From Tenuifilum thalassicum (lineage in GTDB: Bacteria; Bacteroidota; Bacteroidia; Bacteroidales; Tenuifilaceae): 64,000 bases of DNA. Below are positions 60,898 through 64,000 of this stretch, piece after piece. Where the stretch lies: positions 2,092,581 to 2,156,580 of the forward strand of contig NZ_CP041345.1 in NCBI RefSeq assembly GCF_013265555.1. Direction: 5' to 3'. The position numbers were made by a program, and so were the translations under genes. Every line of letters starts with the position of its first letter. Position 1 is the stretch's first letter. The notes under the pieces are model-generated. The model made no database searches, was not told the DNA's origin, and saw only the letters and a list, made by a program, of their open reading frames with translations.

Positions 60898-63800
60898 TTA
60901 GAAATTTAAGTTAATACCAAATGCAATAGTTCTTAGTGGGGTGTATACATTATCAAGGTTTCCACTAATAGATTGCTGCGGATCTAACCCTTTACGCTTT
61001 GACTTAAGATAAAGATTTGTTCCAGTTACAAATAACTTTGCATTTGCGATGCCATAATTACTTAAAAACTTTTTCGGTAAATTATAACCGATAGTTAGGT
61101 TTTTAAAACTTATATAATCAGCATCTATCAAAAACCTATCGGAGGTAGCATTAACGTTCTGGTCATAATCATTTATAGGTATATTGCTATTAGTATTATC
61201 GGGTGACCAGGCTTTTAAAATATCTTTATGGAAATTTGTTCCATTTGTCAAATTGCCATGCATTAAAGCTGCATAAGGGCTATCATATACTTGACCACCA
61301 ATACCAAAAGTTATCAAAAATGATAATTCAAAATTCTTATAGATGAAAGAGTTGGTAACACCACCTACTAAATCTGGAATAGATGAAGTTCCAGTATAGT
61401 ATCGAGTTGCATCACTATAATTCTTAGTTGTAATTACAGAATCAACTACTACTTCATTGGTTACAGGATCAATATGAGTAACATCTTGGTACCACATCGA
61501 TTTCCCATCAGTAGGATCAACACCTGCAAACTTTCTCATGTAGTAATCGTAAATACTGTGACCTACCATCCACTTCTTATTACCATTAATCATCTCTTCC
61601 TGAGGCAATTTTGTAATTTCATTCTTGTAGTGGCTTAGGTTTAAATCTAGAAACCACGTAAAATTCTCGGTATTAACTAAATTAGCATTTACTTCAATAT
61701 CAAATCCTCTATTTTCAACGGCTCCAATATTTGCATCAAATCCACTAAAACCTGTTGATGGAGGGAGTGGTTGTGTAAACAATAGGTCATCACTCTTTCT
61801 AATATAATATTCGAAATTCATGCTTAACCTATCGAATATTCTTACTTCAATGCCAGTATTAATTTGAATGTTCTTTTCCCAAGAAAGGTTTGGTGTTCCA
61901 AGACGTGAAAGTAAGAATCCAGGATAATTTAAGTTTGCATACTCTGTAGAATATAAGGCTTGATATGCATAATACCCTACTTGATCATTACCAGTTGTAC
62001 CATAACTAGCTTTCAAACGAGCATTGTTCAACCACGATAATCCTTTTAAGAATTCTTCATCACTAATTCTCCATGAACCACCTACTGACCAGAATTTTCC
62101 CCAACGTGTATCTTTATGAAATCTTGATGAACCATCAGTTCTAAAACTTAGGGACAAGTAATATTTACCTAAGTAATCATAATTTACACGAGCTAAATAA
62201 CTTTCTAAACGTAAGTTAGACTCATACGATCCCGATGACTCATTTGTAGCAGCTGCATCTAGTTCGTATAAATCTGGTAATGGAAATCCAGTACGAGTAG
62301 CACTTAGGTAATTATACATATACTGATAACTCTCATGTCCTATCAAAGCATCAATATTATGGTTATTAACGGATTTATTATAGTATAGAAGTTGATTAGC
62401 TGATAAAGAAATTGAGCGTCCATAATCCCTTGTTGAACGGCCACCAAAAGACTGAGCATCACCAACTTCCATATTTTGATGAGTTAATCCAAAGTAACCA
62501 TTATAGTCAACACTTGAATTTACTTGGAATTTGAAATCTTTTAAGAAACTAATTTCGGTAAACCCTCTGGCCGAAATATTATCATCTTTGTAAACACGTT
62601 TATCAAGAACTATAGTACCCAATGGGTTGCTATTTGCACTATATAAACGGGCTCTTCCATAACTGTTCCCATAGTCGTATTGCTTTTTACCTTGTGCATC
62701 TAATACTAACTCACCAGTATTAGGATCCCTCAAGTAAACAGGATAAATAGGTGCAATCATCCTGGACCACATAAAGGTATTTACATAGGCACTACCAGAA
62801 GATACTGGATAGTTTTGTTCAGAATTTGATGCTCCCAAATTTAAACCTAACTTAAACCAATCTTTAAGTTGATGCTCGTTATTAATACGAATGCTATAAC
62901 GTTTGTAATTAGATGACTGAACAATACCATCTTCATTTAAATAGTTTCCAGAAATATAATACTTTGACTTTTCTGAACCACCACTTGCTGAAACCAAATA
63001 ATCTTGTCTAATTCCAGTTTGATGAAGCTCATCATACCAACTATCGTTCCATAATACAGTATGGTTTGGGTTAAGTTTGCCATCGGTCCCAACTACATAT
63101 TCACCAGTTGGTACCCCAAACGGATTATACCCACCTGTATATGTACTTATTAAATCAGATGAAGCATTTACACGAGCAGTAGCATCATCATCTCCGTTAG
63201 CCAAGTTGTAATTGTAAACTTTCTGCCATAAAGCCTCCATATACTCAGCACTATTGAGTCGATCATACTCTGGTATACCTCTTGTACTTATACCAATATT
63301 AGCGACTGCTGTAAATTGAGTTCTATCCTTCTTTCCCTTCTTCGTAGTAATCATAATAACACCATTAGCGGCCCGAGAACCATAAAGCGATGTTGCTGAA
63401 GCATCCTTAAGAACTGAAATATTTTCAATATCCTGTGATGGAATACTATTAATATCTCCTGAAAATGGGAAACCATCAACAACGTACAAGGGAGCAGCAG
63501 AAGCATTTACAGAGCCAATACCACGAATGCGTATTGTAGCAGTTGTTCCTGGCTGTCCCAGTCCTGATGTCACTTGAATTCCAGAAGATAATCCCTCAAG
63601 TGCTTTGGTCACATTGGAAACTTGAATTTCTTGTAGTTTCTCGGTTTTAACAGCAGATGCAGAACCAGTAAACGATTCCTTTTTAAAAGTGCCATAAGGT
63701 GCCACAACCACCACCTCATCAATCTGCTTTGATTCCGGATTCATTACTACATCAATGACCGAACGCCCAGCGATGGCAACATCTTGCATTTCGTATCCTA

Positions 63801-64000
63801 CGAAACTGAATTGAAGGGTTTGTGCATTGGCTGGCACGTTAAGCTCGTACTTACCATCCACATTGGTAGTTACACCAATAGTAGTACCTTTCACAACAAC
63901 TGAAACACCCGGCATGGGCATTCCATCCTCGGAACTGGTAACTGTTCCGGTAATCCTTACCGTTTGCGCCTGAACCAGGGTAATTCCTGCCAGAAGCAAA
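60898..64000 (-). CDS. SusC/RagA TonB-linked protein (system 3), partial at edge
   Basis: This receptor runs off the right edge; about ten N-terminal residues are missing, judged by its near-identity to the system-2 signal peptide. The visible part, about 1034 residues, ends FGINLNF with C-terminal Phe. It has the CarboxypepD-like domain (VRITGTVTSSEDGMPMPGVS), a plug with VVVAPYGTFKKESFTGSASA, the SusC signature ENISVLKDASATSLYGSRAA, NGVIMITTKKGKK, and a long barrel. The TTG at 63997-63999 is inside the signal peptide, not a start. Its SusD follows after 13 bases. Confidence 0.94.
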   Translation of the reverse strand, partial: LLLAGITLVQAQTVRITGTVTSSEDGMPMPGVSVVVKGTTIGVTTNVDGKYELNVPANAQTLQFSFVGYEMQDVAIAGRSVIDVVMNPESKQIDEVVVVAPYGTFKKESFTGSASAVKTEKLQEIQVSNVTKALEGLSSGIQVTSGLGQPGTTATIRIRGIGSVNASAAPLYVVDGFPFSGDINSIPSQDIENISVLKDASATSLYGSRAANGVIMITTKKGKKDRTQFTAVANIGISTRGIPEYDRLNSAEYMEALWQKVYNYNLANGDDDATARVNASSDLISTYTGGYNPFGVPTGEYVVGTDGKLNPNHTVLWNDSWYDELHQTGIRQDYLVSASGGSEKSKYYISGNYLNEDGIVQSSNYKRYSIRINNEHQLKDWFKLGLNLGASNSEQNYPVSSGSAYVNTFMWSRMIAPIYPVYLRDPNTGELVLDAQGKKQYDYGNSYGRARLYSANSNPLGTIVLDKRVYKDDNISARGFTEISFLKDFKFQVNSSVDYNGYFGLTHQNMEVGDAQSFGGRSTRDYGRSISLSANQLLYYNKSVNNHNIDALIGHESYQYMYNYLSATRTGFPLPDLYELDAAATNESSGSYESNLRLESYLARVNYDYLGKYYLSLSFRTDGSSRFHKDTRWGKFWSVGGSWRISDEEFLKGLSWLNNARLKASYGTTGNDQVGYYAYQALYSTEYANLNYPGFLLSRLGTPNLSWEKNIQINTGIEVRIFDRLSMNFEYYIRKSDDLLFTQPLPPSTGFSGFDANIGAVENRGFDIEVNANLVNTENFTWFLDLNLSHYKNEITKLPQEEMINGNKKWMVGHSIYDYYMRKFAGVDPTDGKSMWYQDVTHIDPVTNEVVVDSVITTKNYSDATRYYTGTSSIPDLVGGVTNSFIYKNFELSFLITFGIGGQVYDSPYAALMHGNLTNGTNFHKDILKAWSPDNTNSNIPINDYDQNVNATSDRFLIDADYISFKNLTIGYNLPKKFLSNYGIANAKLFVTGTNLYLKSKRKGLDPQQSISGNLDNVYTPLRTIAFGINLNF

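Noticed and set aside
63990-64000. A gene start at the right edge for SusC system 3
   Set aside because: The codon is TTG within a signal peptide that matches system 2; the real start is beyond the window.
1-64000. tRNA or rRNA genes
   Set aside because: No cloverleaf arms or T-loop consensus were found by eye in the intergenic gaps on either strand.

Overview
The window is a stretch of a Bacteroidota chromosome, most likely an anaerobic or fermentative member of Bacteroidales or a close relative. The evidence is three SusC/SusD-type outer-membrane pairs, several promoters of the Bacteroidota form TTG-N19/20-TAnnTTTG, a bTHX ribosomal protein, lipoproteins with acidic residues just after the lipobox cysteine, and a complete sodium-pumping methylmalonyl-CoA decarboxylase operon. 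The DNA is moderately AT-rich and densely coded. No rRNA, tRNA, CRISPR array, transposase, integrase or phage gene was seen, and no gap exceeds about 300 bp.

Layout. 1-6200 (mostly minus strand): satD-DUF3307 pair, FucP-type sugar transporter, umuC-umuD-membrane protein SOS-type operon, orphan lipoprotein. 6300-9300 (plus): DMT transporter, yigZ, pyrB, pyrI. 9363-14635: Hsp20, then a soluble multi-PAS hybrid histidine kinase followed by an exported TlpA-like redox protein. 14688-22800 (minus): arginine decarboxylase, an OmpA/TPR/PD40 envelope protein, pgeF, and a LytTR regulator / ICMT-like methyltransferase / LytS kinase cluster. 22141-27223 (minus): ECF sigma factor, membrane protein (probable anti-sigma), DUF4097-like periplasmic protein, TonB-dependent receptor and TPR protein. 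27424-31969 (minus): epimerase plus methylmalonyl-CoA decarboxylase alpha, lamin-tail/OadG fusion, biotin carrier and beta subunits. 32202-38836: bTHX, TPR-SpoIIE phosphatase, PgpH-like 7TM-HD phosphodiesterase, CCA-adding enzyme, thioredoxin. 38916-42288 (minus): molybdenum cofactor operon moeA-moaA-moaC-MOSC/mogA. 42546-46291 (plus): OPT peptide transporter, a small four-helix-bundle gene flanked by inverted heptamer arrays, peptidase T. 46343-64000 (minus): three SusC/SusD systems with an AT-rich island of unrecognised exported proteins (52041-53544) between the first two.

How genes work together. Methylmalonyl-CoA epimerase and decarboxylase form one propionate-type pathway that conserves energy as a sodium gradient. 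The four cofactor genes are translationally packed and make cyclic pyranopterin and insert molybdenum. OPT transporter and PepT together suggest import and hydrolysis of small peptides. PyrB and PyrI form the allosteric aspartate carbamoyltransferase. The sigma/anti-sigma/DUF4097/receptor cluster looks like an envelope-responsive regulatory unit.

The most unusual structure is the roughly 490-bp four-helix-bundle cassette at 44539-45032. Its tandem 7-nt repeats point inward from both ends, which suggests a small mobile or mobilisable unit. Others worth checking are the lamin-tail/OadG fusion, the terminator squeezed between yigZ and pyrB, the compact MoaA, and a gene split by a probable frameshift at an A6/T6 tract.
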